Shown here: positions 28,131 through 41,400 of the stretch, one piece after another
Position numbering within the stretch: position 1 is the first letter of the stretch
Layout: the number at the start of each line of letters is the position of its first letter
Assembly (NCBI RefSeq): GCF_029227915.1
Contig: NC_079880.1
Span: 64,001 to 128,000 of the forward strand
Source: Hydractinia symbiolongicarpus
Taxonomy: Eukaryota > Cnidaria > Hydrozoa > Anthoathecata > Hydractiniidae
DNA length: 64,000 bases
Direction of reading: 5' to 3'
Notes under the pieces: generated by a model
Database searches by the model: none
What the model was told of the DNA's origin: nothing
Seen by the model: the letters and a program-made list of their open reading frames with translations, nothing else
Translations under genes and position numbers: made by a program

Positions 28131-30216
28131 CATGTGGACTCCAAGAAATAGCATTCTTCTTAATTTGAAATGATTGCCGAAACTCAGCGATTGCACTAGG
28201 CTCTGTGGTAGCGCTTCATTTAAGATTTTAGATAAATAAAACATTCTCTACTGTGGGACCAATCCTAGCCGTTATCGCGCGCTGAAGAAATATCGACAGT
28301 TTCATAAACTACATTTCATTGACTTTCTCACCGTGTCAGTCCGTTTGAGTTACAACGGTTGGGTCACAAATTCCTACCAACATGTATTTAGCGATATTTG
28401 TTTTCATATTACTAGGTTGCATCGCTTTTAACAATGAAACGAATGACTGTGGGACTTTATTGAACTAACTTTGGACTGTGACCTGATAAATGTGATAAAT
28501 GAGAAAATTGGAATCCAAGAAATAACATTCTTCTTAATTTGACGTGATTGCTGGAACTCAGCGATTACACTGGGAGCTGTGGTAGCGCTTCATTTAAAAA
28601 TTTAGATAAATAAGTCATTCTTTACTGTGGGACCAATCCTAGCCGTTATCGCGCGCTGAAGAACTCTCGAGAGTTTCATAAACTACATTTCATTGACTTT
28701 CTAACAGTGTCAGTCCGTTTGAGTTACAAAGGTTGAGTCACATATTCGTACCAACAAGCATTTAGCGATATTTTTTTTGATATTACTAGGTTGCATCGCT
28801 TTTAACAATGAAACGAATGACTGTGGGACTTAATTGAACTAACTTTGGACTATGACCTGATAAATGTGATAAATGAGACAATTTGACTCCAAGAAATAAC
28901 ATTCTTCTTAATTTGACGTGATTGCCGGAACTCAGCGATTACACTGGGCGGTGTGGTAGCGCTTCATTTAAAAGTTTAGGTAAATAAGTCATTCTTTACT
29001 GTGGGACCAATCCTAGCCGTTATCGCGCGCTGAAGAAAAAGCGACAGTTTTAAAAACTACATTTCATTGACTTTCTAACGGTGTCAGTCCGTTTGAGTTA
29101 CAACGGTTGCGTCACATATTCGTACCATAATGTATTTAGCGATATTTTTTTGATATTACTAGGTTGCATCGCTTTTAACAATGAAACGAATGACTGTGGG
29201 ACTTTATTGAACTAACTTTGGACTGTGACCTGATAAATGTGATAAATGAGAAAATTGGAATCCAAGAAATAACATTCTTCTTAATTTGACGTGATTGCTG
29301 GAACTCAGCGATTACACTGGGAGCTGTGGTAGCGCTTCATTTAAAAATTTAGATAAATAAGTCATTCTTTACTGTGGGACCAATCCTAGCCGTTATCGCG
29401 CGCTGAAGAACTATCGAGAGTTTCATAAACTACATTTCATTGACTTTCGAACAGTGTCAGTCCGTTTGAGTTACAAAGGTTGGGTCACATATTCGTACCA
29501 ACAAGCATTTAGCGATATTTTTTTTGATAATACTAGGTTGCATCGCTTTTAACAATGAAACGAATGACTGTGGGACTTAATTGAACTAACCTTGGACTAT
29601 GACCTGATAAATGTGATAAATAAGACAATTTGATTCCAAGAAATAACATTCTTCTTAATTTGACGTGATTGCCGGAACTCAGCGATAACACTGGGCGGTG
29701 TGGTAGCGCTTCATTTAAAAGTTTAGGTAAATAAGTCATTCTTTACTGTGGGACCAATCCTAGCCGTTATCGCGCGCTGAAGAAATAGCGACAGTTTCAA
29801 AAACTACATTTCATTGACTTTCTAACGGTATCAATCCACTTCCGTTAAAACGGTTGCGTCACATATTCGTACCAACATGTATTTAGCGATATTTTTCTCA
29901 TATTACTAGGTTGCAGCTTTTAACAGTGAAACGATTGTCTGTGATACTAAATTGAACTGATTTTGGAATGTGACCTTATAAATGTTATAAGTGAGACATG
30001 TGGACTCCAAGAAATAGCATTCTTCTTAATTTGAAATGATTGCCGAAACTCAGCGATTGCACTAGGCTCTGTGGTAGCGCTTCATTTAAGATTTTAGATA
30101 AATAAGACATTCTCTACTGTGGGACCAATCCTAGCCGTTATCGCGCGCTGAAGAAATATCGACAGTTTCATAAACTACATTTCATTGACTTTCTCACCGG
30201 GTCAGTCCGTTTGAGT
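27832..30216 (+). repeat. 2.4-kb block, right copy (pair of 10811-13195)
   Basis: Constant offset of 17021 bp from 10811-13195. The first about 300 bp are also the end of the large HOR copy 3, so this block shows how the HOR flows into the B-type and TTGCAG-type monomers that follow. It includes the third 14-bp palindrome. At the end the copy switches, inside a monomer (CTCACCGGGTCAG near 30195), into the expanded dimers to the right. Confidence 0.85.
28662..28675. repeat. 14-bp perfect palindrome, third copy
   Basis: Identical to 8292-8305 and 11641-11654, at the same place in the monomer, directly after the landmark. Confidence 0.9.
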
Positions 30217-32455
30217 TACAAAGGTTGGGTCACATATTCGTACCAACAAGCATTTAGCGATATTTTTTTTGATATTACTAGGTTGCATCGCTTTTAACAA
30301 TGAAACGAATGACTGTGGGACTTAATTGAACTAACCTTGGACTATGACCTGATAAATGTGATAAATAAGACAATTTGATTCCAAGAAATAACATTCTTCT
30401 TAATTTGACGTGATTGCCGGAACTCAGCGATAACACTGGGCGGTGTGGTAGCGCTTCATTTAAAAGTTTAGGTAAATAAGTCATTCTTTACTGTGGGACC
30501 AATCCTAGCCGTTATCGCGCGCTGAAGAAATAGCGACAGTTTCAAAAACTACATTTCATTGACTTTCTAACGGTATCAATCCACTTCCGTTAAAACGGTT
30601 GCGTCACATATTCGTACCAACATGTATTTAGCGATATTTTTCTCATATTACTAGGTTGCAGCTTTTAACAGTGAAACGATTGTCTGTGATACTAAATTGA
30701 ACTGATTTTGGAATGTGACCTTATAAATGTTATAAGTGAGACATGTGGACTCCAAGAAATAGCATTCTTCTTAATTTGAAATGATTGCCGAAACTCAGCG
30801 ATTGCACTAGGCTCTGTGGTAGCGCTTCATTTAAGATTTTAGATAAATAAGACATTCTCTACTGTGGGACCAATCCTAGCCGTTATCGCGCGCTGAAGAA
30901 ATATCGACAGTTTCATAAACTACATTTCATTGACTTTCTCACCGTGTCAGTCCGTTTGAGTTACAAAGGTTGGGTCACATATTCGTACCAACAAGCATTT
31001 AGCGATATTTTTTTTGATATTACTAGGTTGCATCGCTTTTAACAATGAAACGAATGACTGTGGGACTTAATTGAACTAACCTTGGACTATGACCTGATAA
31101 ATGTGATAAATAAGACAATTTGATTCCAAGAAATAACATTCTTCTTAATTTGAAATGATTGCCGAAACTCAGCGATTGCACTAGGCTCTGTGGTAGCGCT
31201 TCATTTAAGATTTTAGATAAATAAGACATTCTCTACTGTGGGACCAATCCTAGCCGTTATCGCGCGCTGAAGAAATATCGACAGTTTCATAAACTACATT
31301 TCATTGACTTTCTCACCGTGTCAGTCCGTTTGAGTTACAAAGGTTGGGTCACATATTCGTACCAACAAGCATTTAGCGATATTTTTTTTGATATTACTAG
31401 GTTGCATCGCTTTTAACAATGAAACGAATGACTGTGGGACTTAATTGAACTAACCTTGGACTATGACCTGATAAATGTGATAAATAAGACAATTTGATTC
31501 CAAGAAATAACATTCTTCTTAATTTGACGTGATTGCCGGAACTCAGCGATAACACTGGGCGGTGTAGTAGCGCTTCATTTAAAAGTTTAGGTAAATAAGT
31601 CATTCTTTACTGTGGGACCAATCCTAGCCGTTATCGCGCGCTGAAGAAATATCGACAGTTTCATAAACTACATTTCATTGACTTTCTCACCGTGTCAGTC
31701 CGTTTGAGTTACAAAGGTTGGGTCACATATTCGTACCAACAAGCATTTAGCGATATTTTTTTTGATATTACTAGGTTGCATCGCTTTTAACAATGAAACG
31801 AATGACTGTGGGACTTAATTGAACTAACCTTGGACTATGACCTGATAAATGTGATAAATAAGACAATTTGATTCCAAGAAATAACATTCTTCTTAATTTG
31901 ACGTGATTGCCGGAACTCAGCGATAACACTGGGCGGTGTGGTAGCGCTTCATTTAAAATTTTAGGTAAATAAGTCATTCTTTACTGTGGGACCAATCCTA
32001 GCCGTTATCGCGCGCTGAAGAAATAGCGACAGTTTCAAAAACTACATTTCATTGACTTTCTAACGGTATCAATCCACTTCCGTTAAAACGGTTGCGTCAC
32101 ATATTCGTACCAACATGTATTTAGCGATATTTTTCTCATATTACTAGGTTGCAGCTTTTAACAGTGAAACGATTGTCTGTGATACTAAATTGAACTGATT
32201 TTGGAATGTGACCTTATAAATGTTATAAGTGAGACATGTGGACTGCAAGAAATAGCATTCTTCTTAATTTGAAATGATTGCCGAAACTCAGCGATTGCAC
32301 TAGGCTCTGTGGTAGCGCTTCATTTAAGATTTTAGATAAATAAGACATTCTCTACTGTGGGACCAATCCTAGCCGTTATTGCGCGCTGAAGAAATATCGA
32401 CAGTTTCATAAACTACATTTCATTGACTTTCTAACGGTGTCAGTCCGTTTGAGTT
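29473..32455 (+). repeat. Expanded 745-bp dimers and 374-bp hybrid monomers
   Basis: The tag ACAAAGGTTGGGTCAC (last copy GGTTGAG) occurs at 29473, 30218, 30963, 31337, 31711 and 32456, giving steps of 745, 745, 374, 374 and 745 bp. The 745-bp unit is a dimer of a B-type monomer (CCAACAAGCATTT, GGGCGGTGTGG) and a TTGCAG-type monomer (GACATGTGG, GAAATGATTGCCG). The two 374-bp steps are hybrids: the unit from 30963 is B-type up to about 31134-31152 and then TTGCAG-type; the unit from 31337 is B-type up to about 31643 and then takes the AAATATCGACAG start. Repeated 68-codon open frames on the minus strand (29533, 30278, 31023, 31397, 31771) are by-products of this expansion. Confidence 0.85.
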
Positions 32456-34020
32456 ACAAAGGTTGAGTCACATATTCGTACCAACAAGCATTTAGCGATA
32501 TTTTTTTTGATATTACTAAGTTGCATCGCTTTTAACAATGAAACGAATGACTGTGGGACTTAATTGAACTAACTTTGGACTGTGATCTGATGAATGTGAT
32601 AAATGAGACAATTTGACTCCAAGAAATAACATTCTTCTTAATTTGACGTGATTGCCGGAGCTCAGCGATTACACTGGGCGCTGTGGTAGCGCTTCATTTA
32701 AACGTTTAGGTAAATAAGTCATTTTTTACTGTGGGACCAATCCTAGCCGTTATCGCGCGCTGAAGAAATAGCGACAGTTTTAAAAACTACATTTCATTGA
32801 CTTTCTAACGGTGTCACACCATTTGAGTTACAACGGTTGGGTCACCTATTCGTACCAACATGTGTTTAGACATATTTTTCTGATCTTACTAGGTTGCATC
32901 GCTTTTAACAATGAAACGAATGACTGTGGGACTTAATTGAACTAACTTTGGACTATGACCTGATAAATGTGATAAATGAGACAATTTGACTCCAAGAAAT
33001 AACATTCTTCTTAATTTGACGTGATTGCCGGAACTCAGCGATTACACTGGGCGGTGTGGTAGCGCTTCATTTAAAAGTTTAGGTAAATAAGTCATTCTTT
33101 ACTGTGGGACCAATCCTAGCCGTTATCGCGCGCTGAAGAAATAGCGACAGCTTCAAAAACTACATTTCATTGACTTTCTAACGGTATCAATCCACTTCCG
33201 TTAAAACGGTTGCGTCACATATTCGTACCAACATGTATTTAGCGATATTTTTCTCATATTACTAGGTTGCAGCTTTTAACAGTGAAACGATTGTCTGTGA
33301 TACTAAATTGAACTGATTTTGGAATGTGACCTTATAAATGTTATAAGTGAGACATGTGGACTGCAAGAAATAGCATTCTTCTTAATTTGAAATGATTGCC
33401 GAAACTCAGCGATTGCACTAGGCTCTGTGGTAGCGCTTCATTTAAGATTTTAGATAAATAAGACATTCTCTACTGTGGGACCAATCCTAGCCGTTATTGC
33501 GCGCTGAAGAAATATCGACAGTTTCATAAACTACATTTCATTGACTTTCTAACGGTGTCAGTCCGTTTGAGTTACAAAGGTTGAGTCACATATTCGTACC
33601 AACAAGCATTTAGCGATATTTTTTTTGATATTACTAAGTTGCATCGCTTTTAACAATGAAACGAATGACTGTGGGACTTAATTGAACTAACTTTGGACTG
33701 TGATCTGATGAATGTGATAAATGAGACAATTTGACTCCAAGAAATAACATTCTTCTTAATTTGACGTGATTGCCGGAGCTCAGCGATTACACTGGGCGCT
33801 GTGGTAGCGCTTCATTTAAACGTTTAGGTAAATAAGTCATTTTTTACTGTGGGACCAATCCTAGCCGTTATCGCGCGCTGAAGAAATAGCGACAGTTTTA
33901 AAAACTACATTTCATTGACTTTCTAACGGTGTCACACCATTTGAGTTACAACGGTTGGGTCACCTATTCGTACCAACATGTGTTTAGACATATTTTTCTG
34001 ATCTTACTAGGTTGCATCGC
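31900..34020 (+). repeat. Tandem 1118-bp trimer duplication
   Basis: Two three-monomer units match at offset 1118 bp: CTGCAAGAAA at 32243 and 33361, and the rare GTGTCACACC (for GTGTCAGTCC) at 32811 and 33929. The match starts near 31900-31980 and ends near 34020, where the second unit reads TTTTAAGAATG against TTTTAACAATG in the first. The shared rare variants show that duplication followed the origin of these mutations. Confidence 0.8.
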
Positions 34021-34220
34021 TTTTAAGAATGAAACGATTTACTGTGGGACTTAATTGAACTAACTTTGGACTGTGACGTGATAAATGTGATAAATGAGAC
34101 AATTGGACTCTAAGAAATAACATTCTCCTTAATTTGACGGGATTGCCGGAACTCAGCAATTACACTGGGCGCTGTGGTAGCGCTTCATTTAAAAATTTAG
34201 ATAAATAAGTCATTCTCTAC

Positions 34221-34966
34221 TGTGGGACCAATCCTAGCCGTTATCGCGTGCTGAAGAAATATCGACAGTTTCATAAACTACATTTCATTGACTTTCTAAC
34301 CGTGTCAGTCCGTTTGAGTTACAACGGTTGGGCCACATATTCGTACCAACATGTGTTTAGCGATATTTTTCTGATCTTACTAGGTTGCATCGCTTTTAAC
34401 AATGAAACGAATGACTGTGGGACTTAATTGAACTAACTTTGGACTGTGACCTGATAAATGTGATAAATGAGACAATTGGATTCTAAGAAATAACATTCTC
34501 CTTAGTTTTACGGGATTGCCGGAACTCAGCGATTACACTGGGCGCTGTGGTAGCGCTTCATTTAAAAATTTAGATAAGTAAGTCATTCTCTACTGTGGGA
34601 CCAATCCTAGCCGTTATCGCGTGCTGAAGAAATATCGACAGTTTCATAAACTACATTTCATTGACTTTCTAACCGTGTCAGTCCGTTTGAGTTACAACGG
34701 TTGGGCCACATATTCGTACCAACATGTGTTTAGCGATATTTTTCTGATCTTACTAGGTTGCATCGCTTTTAACAATGAAACGAATGACTGTGGGACTTAA
34801 TTGAACTAACTTTGGACTGTGACCTGATAAATGTGATAAATGAGACAATTGGATTCTAAGAAATAACATTCTCCTTAGTTTTACGGGATTGCCGGAACTC
34901 AGCGATTACACTGGGCGCTGTGGTAGCGCTTCATTTAAAAATTTAGATAAGTAAGTCATTCTTTAC
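34221..34966 (+). repeat. Tandem duplicated single monomer (2 x 373 bp)
   Basis: The monomer 34221-34593 is followed by an apparently identical one at 34594-34966, sharing rare variants: GCGTGCTGAAG, GGGCCACATATT, CTTAGTTTTACGGG and GATAAGTAAG. Only the last bases before the next landmark differ (TCTCTACTG against TCTTTACTGTGGC). The left paralogue at about 14200-14580 has a single copy, so this is a very recent one-monomer gain. Confidence 0.85.
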
Positions 34967-36512
34967 TGTGGCACCAATCCTATCCGTTATCGTGCGCTGA
35001 AGAAATATCGACAGTTTCATAAACTAAATTTCATTGACTTTCTAACGGTGTCAGTCCGTTTGAGTTACAACGGTTGGGTCACCTATTCGTACCAACATGT
35101 GTTTAGCCATATTTTTCTGATCTTACTAGGTTGCATCGCTTTTAACAATGAAACGAATGACTGTGGGACTTAATTGAACTAACTTTGGACTGTGACGTGA
35201 TAAATGTGATAAATGAGACAATTGGACTCTAAGAAATAACATTCTCCTTAATTTGACGGGATTGCCGGAACTCAGCGATTACACTGGGCGCTGTGGTAGC
35301 GCTTCATATAAAAATTTAGATAAATAAGTCATTCTTTACTGTGGGACCAATCCTATCCGTTATCGTGCACTGAAGAAATATCAACAGTTTCATAAACTAC
35401 ATTTCATTGACTTTCTAACGGTGTCAGTCCGTTTGAGTTACAACGGTTGGGTCACATACTCGTACCAACATGTATTTAGCGATATTTTTCTGTTATTACT
35501 AGGTTGCATCGCTTTTAACAGTGAAACGATTGAATGTGGGACTTAATTGAACTAACTTTGGACTGTGACCTGATAAATGTGATAAATGGGACAATTGGAC
35601 TCCAAGAAATAACATTCTTCTTAATTTGACGGCATTGCCGGAACTCAGCGATTACACTGGGCGCTGTGGTAGCGCTTCATTTAAAAATTTAGATAAATAA
35701 GTCATTCTTTACTGTGGGACCAATCCTAGCCGTTATCGCGCGCTGAAGAACTATCGACAGTTTCATAAACTACATTTCATTGACTTTCTAACCGTGTCAG
35801 TCCGTTTGAGTTACAACGGTTGGGTCACATATTCGTACCAACATGTGTTTAGCGATATTTTTCTGATCTTACTAGGTTGCATCGCTTTTAACAATGAAAC
35901 GAATGACTGTGGGACTTAATTGAACTAACTTTGGACTGTGACCTGATAAATGTGATAAATGAGACAATTGGACTCTAAGAAATAACATTCTCCTTAATTT
36001 GACGGGATTGCCGGAACTCAGCGATTACACTGGGCGCTGTGGTAGCGCTTCATTTAAAAATTTAGATAAATAAGTCATTCTTTACTGTGGGACCAATCCT
36101 ATCCGTTATCGTGCGCTGAAGAAATATCGACAGTTTCATAAACTACATTTCATTGACTTTCTAACGGTGTCAGTCCGTTTGAGTTACAACGGTTGGGTCA
36201 CATACTCGTACCAACATGTATTTAGCGATATTTTTCTGTTATTACTAGGTTGCATCGCTTTTAACAGTGAAACGATTGAATGTGGGACTTAATTGAACTA
36301 ACTTTGGACTGTGACCTGATAAATGTGATTAATGGGACAATTGGACTCCAAGAAATAACATTCTTCTTAATTTGACGGCATTGCCGGAACTCAGCGATTA
36401 CACTGGGCGCTGTGGTAGCGCTTCATTTAAAAATTTAGATAAATAAGTCATTCTTTACTGTGGGACCAATCCTATCCGTTATCGTGCGCTGAAGAAATAT
36501 CGACAGTTTCAT

Positions 36513-36686
36513 AAACTAATATTCATTGACTTTCTAACGGTGTCAGTCCGTTTGAGTTACAACGGTTGGGTCACATACTCGTACCAACATGTTTGTACCA
36601 AACTAAATTTCATTGACTTTCTAACGGTGTCAGTCCGTTATAGTTACAACGGTTGGGTCACATACTCGTACCAACATGTATTTAGC
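36513..36686 (+). repeat. 87-bp partial duplication inside a monomer (copy 4)
   Basis: Units at 36513-36599 and 36600-36686, same structure as in the large HOR copies, 20015 bp from the copy at 16498. The landmark spacing across it is 461 bp (36477 to 36938), which is 373 plus 87 plus one extra A near 36890. Confidence 0.9.
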
Positions 36687-36850
36687 GATATTTTTCTGTT
36701 ATTACTAGGTTGAATCGCTTTTAACAGTGAAACGATTGAATGTGGGACTTAATTGAACTAACTTTGGACTGTGACCTGATAAATGTGATAAATGGGACAA
36801 TTGGACTCCAAGAAATAACATTCTTCTTAAGTTGACGGCATTGCCGGAAC

Positions 36851-38430
36851 TCAGCGATTACACTGGGCGCTGTGGTAGCGCTTCATTTAAAAAATTTAGA
36901 TAAATAAGTCATTCTTTACTGTGGGACCAATCCTAGCCGTTATGGCGCGCTGAAGAACTATCGACAGTTTCATAAACTACATTTCATTGACTTTCTAACG
37001 GTGTCAGTCCGTTTGAGTTACAACGGTTGGGTCACCTATTCGTACCAACATGTGTTTAGCCATATTTTTCAGATCTTACTAGGTTGTATCGCTTTTAACA
37101 ATGAAACGAATGACTGTGGGGCTTAATTGAACTAACTTTGGACTGTGACGTGATAAATGTGATAAATGAGACAATTGGACTCTAAGAAATAACATTCTCC
37201 TTAATTTGACGGGATTGCTGGAACTCAGCGATTACACTGGGCGCTGTGGTAGCGCTTCATTTAAAAATTTAGATAAATAAGTCATTCTTTACTGTGGGAC
37301 AAATCCTATCCGTTATCGTGCACTGAAGAAATATCGACAGTTTCATAAACTACATTTCATTGACTTTCTAACGGTGTCAGTCCGTTTGAGTTACAACAGT
37401 TGGGTCACATACTCGTACCAACATGTATTTAGCGATATTTTTCTGTTATTACTAGGTTGCATCGCTTTTAACAGTGAAACGATTAAATGTGGGACTTAAT
37501 TGAACTAACTTTGGACTGTGACCTGATAAATGTGATAAATGGGACAATTGGACTCCAAGAAATAACATTCTTCTTAATTTGACGGCATTGCCGAAACTCA
37601 GCGATTACACTGGGCGCTGTGGTAGCGCTTCATTTAAAAATTTAGATAAATAAGTCATTCTTTACTGTGGGACCAATCCTAGCCGTTATCGGGCGCTGAA
37701 GAACTATCGACAGTTTCATAAACTACATTTCATTGACTTTCTAACGGTGTCAGTCCGTTTGAGTTACAACGGTTGGGTCACCTATTCGTACCAACATGTG
37801 TTTAGCGATATTTTTCTGATCTTACTAGGTTGCATCGCTTTTAACAATGAAACGAATGACTGTGGGACTTAATTGAACTAACTTTGGACTGTGACGTGAT
37901 AAATGTGATAAATGAGACAATTGGACTCTAAGAAATAACATTCTCCTTAATTTGACGGGATTGCCGGAACTCAGCGATTACACTGGGCGCTGTGGTAGCG
38001 CTTCATTTAAAAATTTAGATAAATAAGTCATTCTTTACTGTGGGACCAATCCTATCCGTTATCGTGCACTGAAGAAATATCGACAGTTTCATAAACTACA
38101 TTTCATTGACTTTCTAACCGTGTCAGTCCGTTTGAGTTACAACGGTTGGGTCACATATTCGTACCAACATGTGTTTAGCGATATTTTTCTGATCTTACTA
38201 GGTTGCATCGCTTTTAACAATGAAACGAATGACTGTGGAACTTAATTGAACTAACTTTGGAGTATGACCTGATAAATGTGATAAATGAGACAATTGAACT
38301 CTAAGAAATAACATTCTCCTTAATTTGACGAAATTGCCGGAACTCAGCGATTACACTGGGCGCTGTGGTAGCGCTTCATTTAAAAATTTAGATAAATAAG
38401 TCATTCTTTACTGTGGAACCAATCCTATCC
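36851..38430 (+). repeat. 746-bp dimer array
   Basis: Landmarks near 36938, 37311, 37684 and 38057 alternate between a monomer with GAACTATCGACAG and TCACCTATTCG (first and third) and one with CGTGCACTGAAG (second and fourth). The second has CATACTCG and CTGTTATTAC, while the fourth has switched to CATATTCG and TGATCTTAC, so the second dimer is itself recombined. No other element is seen. Confidence 0.65.
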
Positions 38431-41400
38431 GTTATCGTGCGCTGAAGAACTATCGACAGTTTCATAAACTACATTTCATTGACTTTCTAACGGTGTCAGT
38501 CCGTTTGAGTTACAAAGGTTGGGTCACATATTCGTACCAACCTGCATTTAGCGATATTTTTTTGATATTACTAGGTTGCATCGCTTTTAACAATGAAACG
38601 AATGACTGTGGGACTTAATTGAACTGATTTTGGAATGTGACCTTATAAATGTTATAAGTGAGACATGTGGACTCCAAGAAATAGCATTCTTCTTAATTTG
38701 AAATGATTGCCGAAACTCAGCGATTGCACTGGGCGCTGTGGTAGCGCTTCATTTAAGAACTCAGATTAATAAGTCATTTTTTACTGTGGGACCAATCCTG
38801 GCCGTTATCGCGCGATGAAGAAATAGCGACAGTTTCAAAAACTACATTTCATTGACTTTCTAACGGTGTCAGTCCGTTTGAGTTACAACGGTTGCGTCAC
38901 CTATTCGTACCAACATGTGTTTAGCCATATTTTTCTGATCTTACTAGGTTGCATCGCTTTTAAGAATGAAACGATTGACTGTGGGACTTAATTGAACTAA
39001 CTTTGGACTGTGACGTGATAAATGTGATAAATGAGACATTTGGACTCTAAGAAATAACATTCTCCTTAATTTGACAGGATTGCCGGAACTCAGCAATTAC
39101 ACTGGGCGCTGTGGTAGCGCTTCATTTAAAAATTTAGATAAATAAGTCATTCTCTACTGTGGGACCAATCCTAGCCGTTATCGCGCGCTGAAGAAATAGC
39201 GACAGTTTTAAAAGCTACATTTCATTGACTTTCTAACGGTGTCAGTCCGTTTGAATTACAACGGTTGGGTCACATACTCGTACCAACATGTTTTAGCGAT
39301 ATTTTTCTGATATTACTAGGTTGCACCGCTTTTAACAGTGAAACGATTGCTGTGGGACTAAATTGAACTGATTTTGGACTGTGACCTTATAAATGTTATA
39401 AGATAGACAAGTTGACTCCAGGATATAACATTCTCCTTAATTTGACATGATTGCCGGAACTCAGCGATTACATTGGGCGCTGTGGTAGCGCTTCATTTAA
39501 GAATTAAGCTATAAAAAGTCATTTTTTTACTGTGGGGTTGATCCTTGCCCTTAGCGCGCTGAAGAAATAGCGACAGTTTCAAAAACTATATTTCATTGAC
39601 TTTGTAACGGTGTCAGTCCGTTTGAGTTACAACGGTTGGTTCACATATTCGTACCAACATGTATTTAGCAATATTTGTTTTGATATTACTAGGTTGCATC
39701 GCTTTTAACAGTGAAACGATTGCTGTGGGACTAAATTGAACTGATTTTGGACTGTGACCTTATAAATGTTATAAGATAGACAAGTTGACTCCAAGAAATA
39801 ACATTCTCCTTAATTTGACATGATTGCCGGAACTCAGCGATTACATTGGGCGCTGTGGTAGCGCTTCATTTAAGAATTAAGCTATAAAAAGTCATATTTT
39901 TTTTGTGGGGTTGATCCTTGCCCTTAGCGCGCTGAAGAAATAGCGACAGTTTCAAAAACTATATTTCATTGACTTTGTAACGGTGTCAGTCCGTTTGAGT
40001 TACAACGGTTGGTTCACATATTCGTACCAACATGTATTTAGCGATATTTGTTTTGATATTACTAGGTTGCATCGCTTTTAACAATGAAACGAATGACTGT
40101 GGGACTTAATTGAACTAACTTTGGACTGTGACCTGATAAATGTGATAAATGAGAAAATTGGACTCCAAGAAATAACATTCTTCTTAATTCGACTTGATTG
40201 CCGGAACTCAGCGATTACACTGGGCGCTGTGGTAGCGCTTCATGTAAAAATTTAGATAAATATGTCATTCTTTATTGTGGGACCAATCCTATCCGTTGTC
40301 GCGCGCTGAAGAAAGAGCGACAGTTTTAAAAACTACATTTCATTGACTTTCTAACGGTGTCAGTCCGTTTAGGTTACAACGGTTGGGTCACATACTCGTA
40401 CCAACATGTATTTAGCGATATTTTTCTGATATTACTAGGTTGCATCGCTTTTAACAGTGAAACGATTGAATGTGGGACTTAATTGAACTAACTTTGGACT
40501 GTGACCTGATAAATGTGATAAATGGGACAATTGGACTCCAAGAAATAACATTCTTCTTAATTTGACGGCATTGCCGGAACTCAGCGATTACACTGGGCGC
40601 TGTGGTAGCGCTTCATTTAAAAATTTAGATAAATAAGTCATTCGTTACTGTGGGACCAATCCTAGCCGTTATCGCGCGCTGAAGAACTATCGACAGTTTC
40701 ATAAACTACATTTCATTGACTTTCTAACGGTGTCAGTCCGTTTGAGTTACAAAGGTTGGGTCACATATTCGTACCAACAAGCATTTAGCGATATTTTTTT
40801 TGATATTACTAGGTTGCATCGCTTTTAACAATGAAACGAATGACTGTGGGTCTTAATTGAACTGATTTTGGAATGTGACCTTATAAATGTTATAAGTGAG
40901 ACATGTGGACTCCAAGAAATAGCATTCTTCTTAATTTGAAATGATTGCCGAAACTCAGCGATTGCACTGGGCGCTGTGGTAGCGCTTCATTTAAGAACTC
41001 AGATTAATAAGTCATTTTTTACTGTGGGACCAATCCTGGCCGTTATCGCACGATGAAGAAATAGCGACAGTTTCAAAAACTACATTTCATTGACTTTCTA
41101 ACGGTGTCAGTCCGTTTGAGTTACAACGGTTGGGTCACCTATTCGTACCAACATGTGTTTAGCCTTATTTTTCTAATCTTACTAGGTTGCATCGCTTTTA
41201 AGAATGAAACGATTGACTGTGGGACTTAATTGAACTAACTTTGGACTGTGACGTGATAAATGTGATAAATGAGACAATTGGACTCTAAGAAATAACATAC
41301 TCCTTAATTTGACGGGATTGCCGGAACTCAGCAATTACACTGGGCGCTGTGGTAGCGCTTCATTTAAAAATTTAGATAAATAAGTCATTCTCTACTGTGG

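Larger units (their letters stand above)
34055..36850 (+). repeat. 2.8-kb block, right copy (pair of 14051-16835)
   Basis: Pairs with 14051-16835 at an offset of about 20.0 kb. It has one extra monomer (34200-34966 tandem pair) and lacks one that the left copy has at about 15353-15725. It contains the fourth 87-bp partial duplication with an intact landmark. It ends near 36830-36890 with TTAAGTTGACGGC and an extra A in the A run, after which different dimers follow; the left copy instead passes into the CGATATCG-tagged HOR monomer. Confidence 0.85.

Noticed and set aside
29533-31977. Repeated 68-codon open frames on the minus strand (29533, 30278, 31023, 31397, 31771; also 3566, 12512 and 42301)
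   Set aside because: They recur because the satellite monomer recurs. Each covers the same part of the unit, starts and ends at fixed monomer positions, and is broken by stops in most other monomers. The differences follow subfamily variants, with no sign of coding constraint, signal or known domain.
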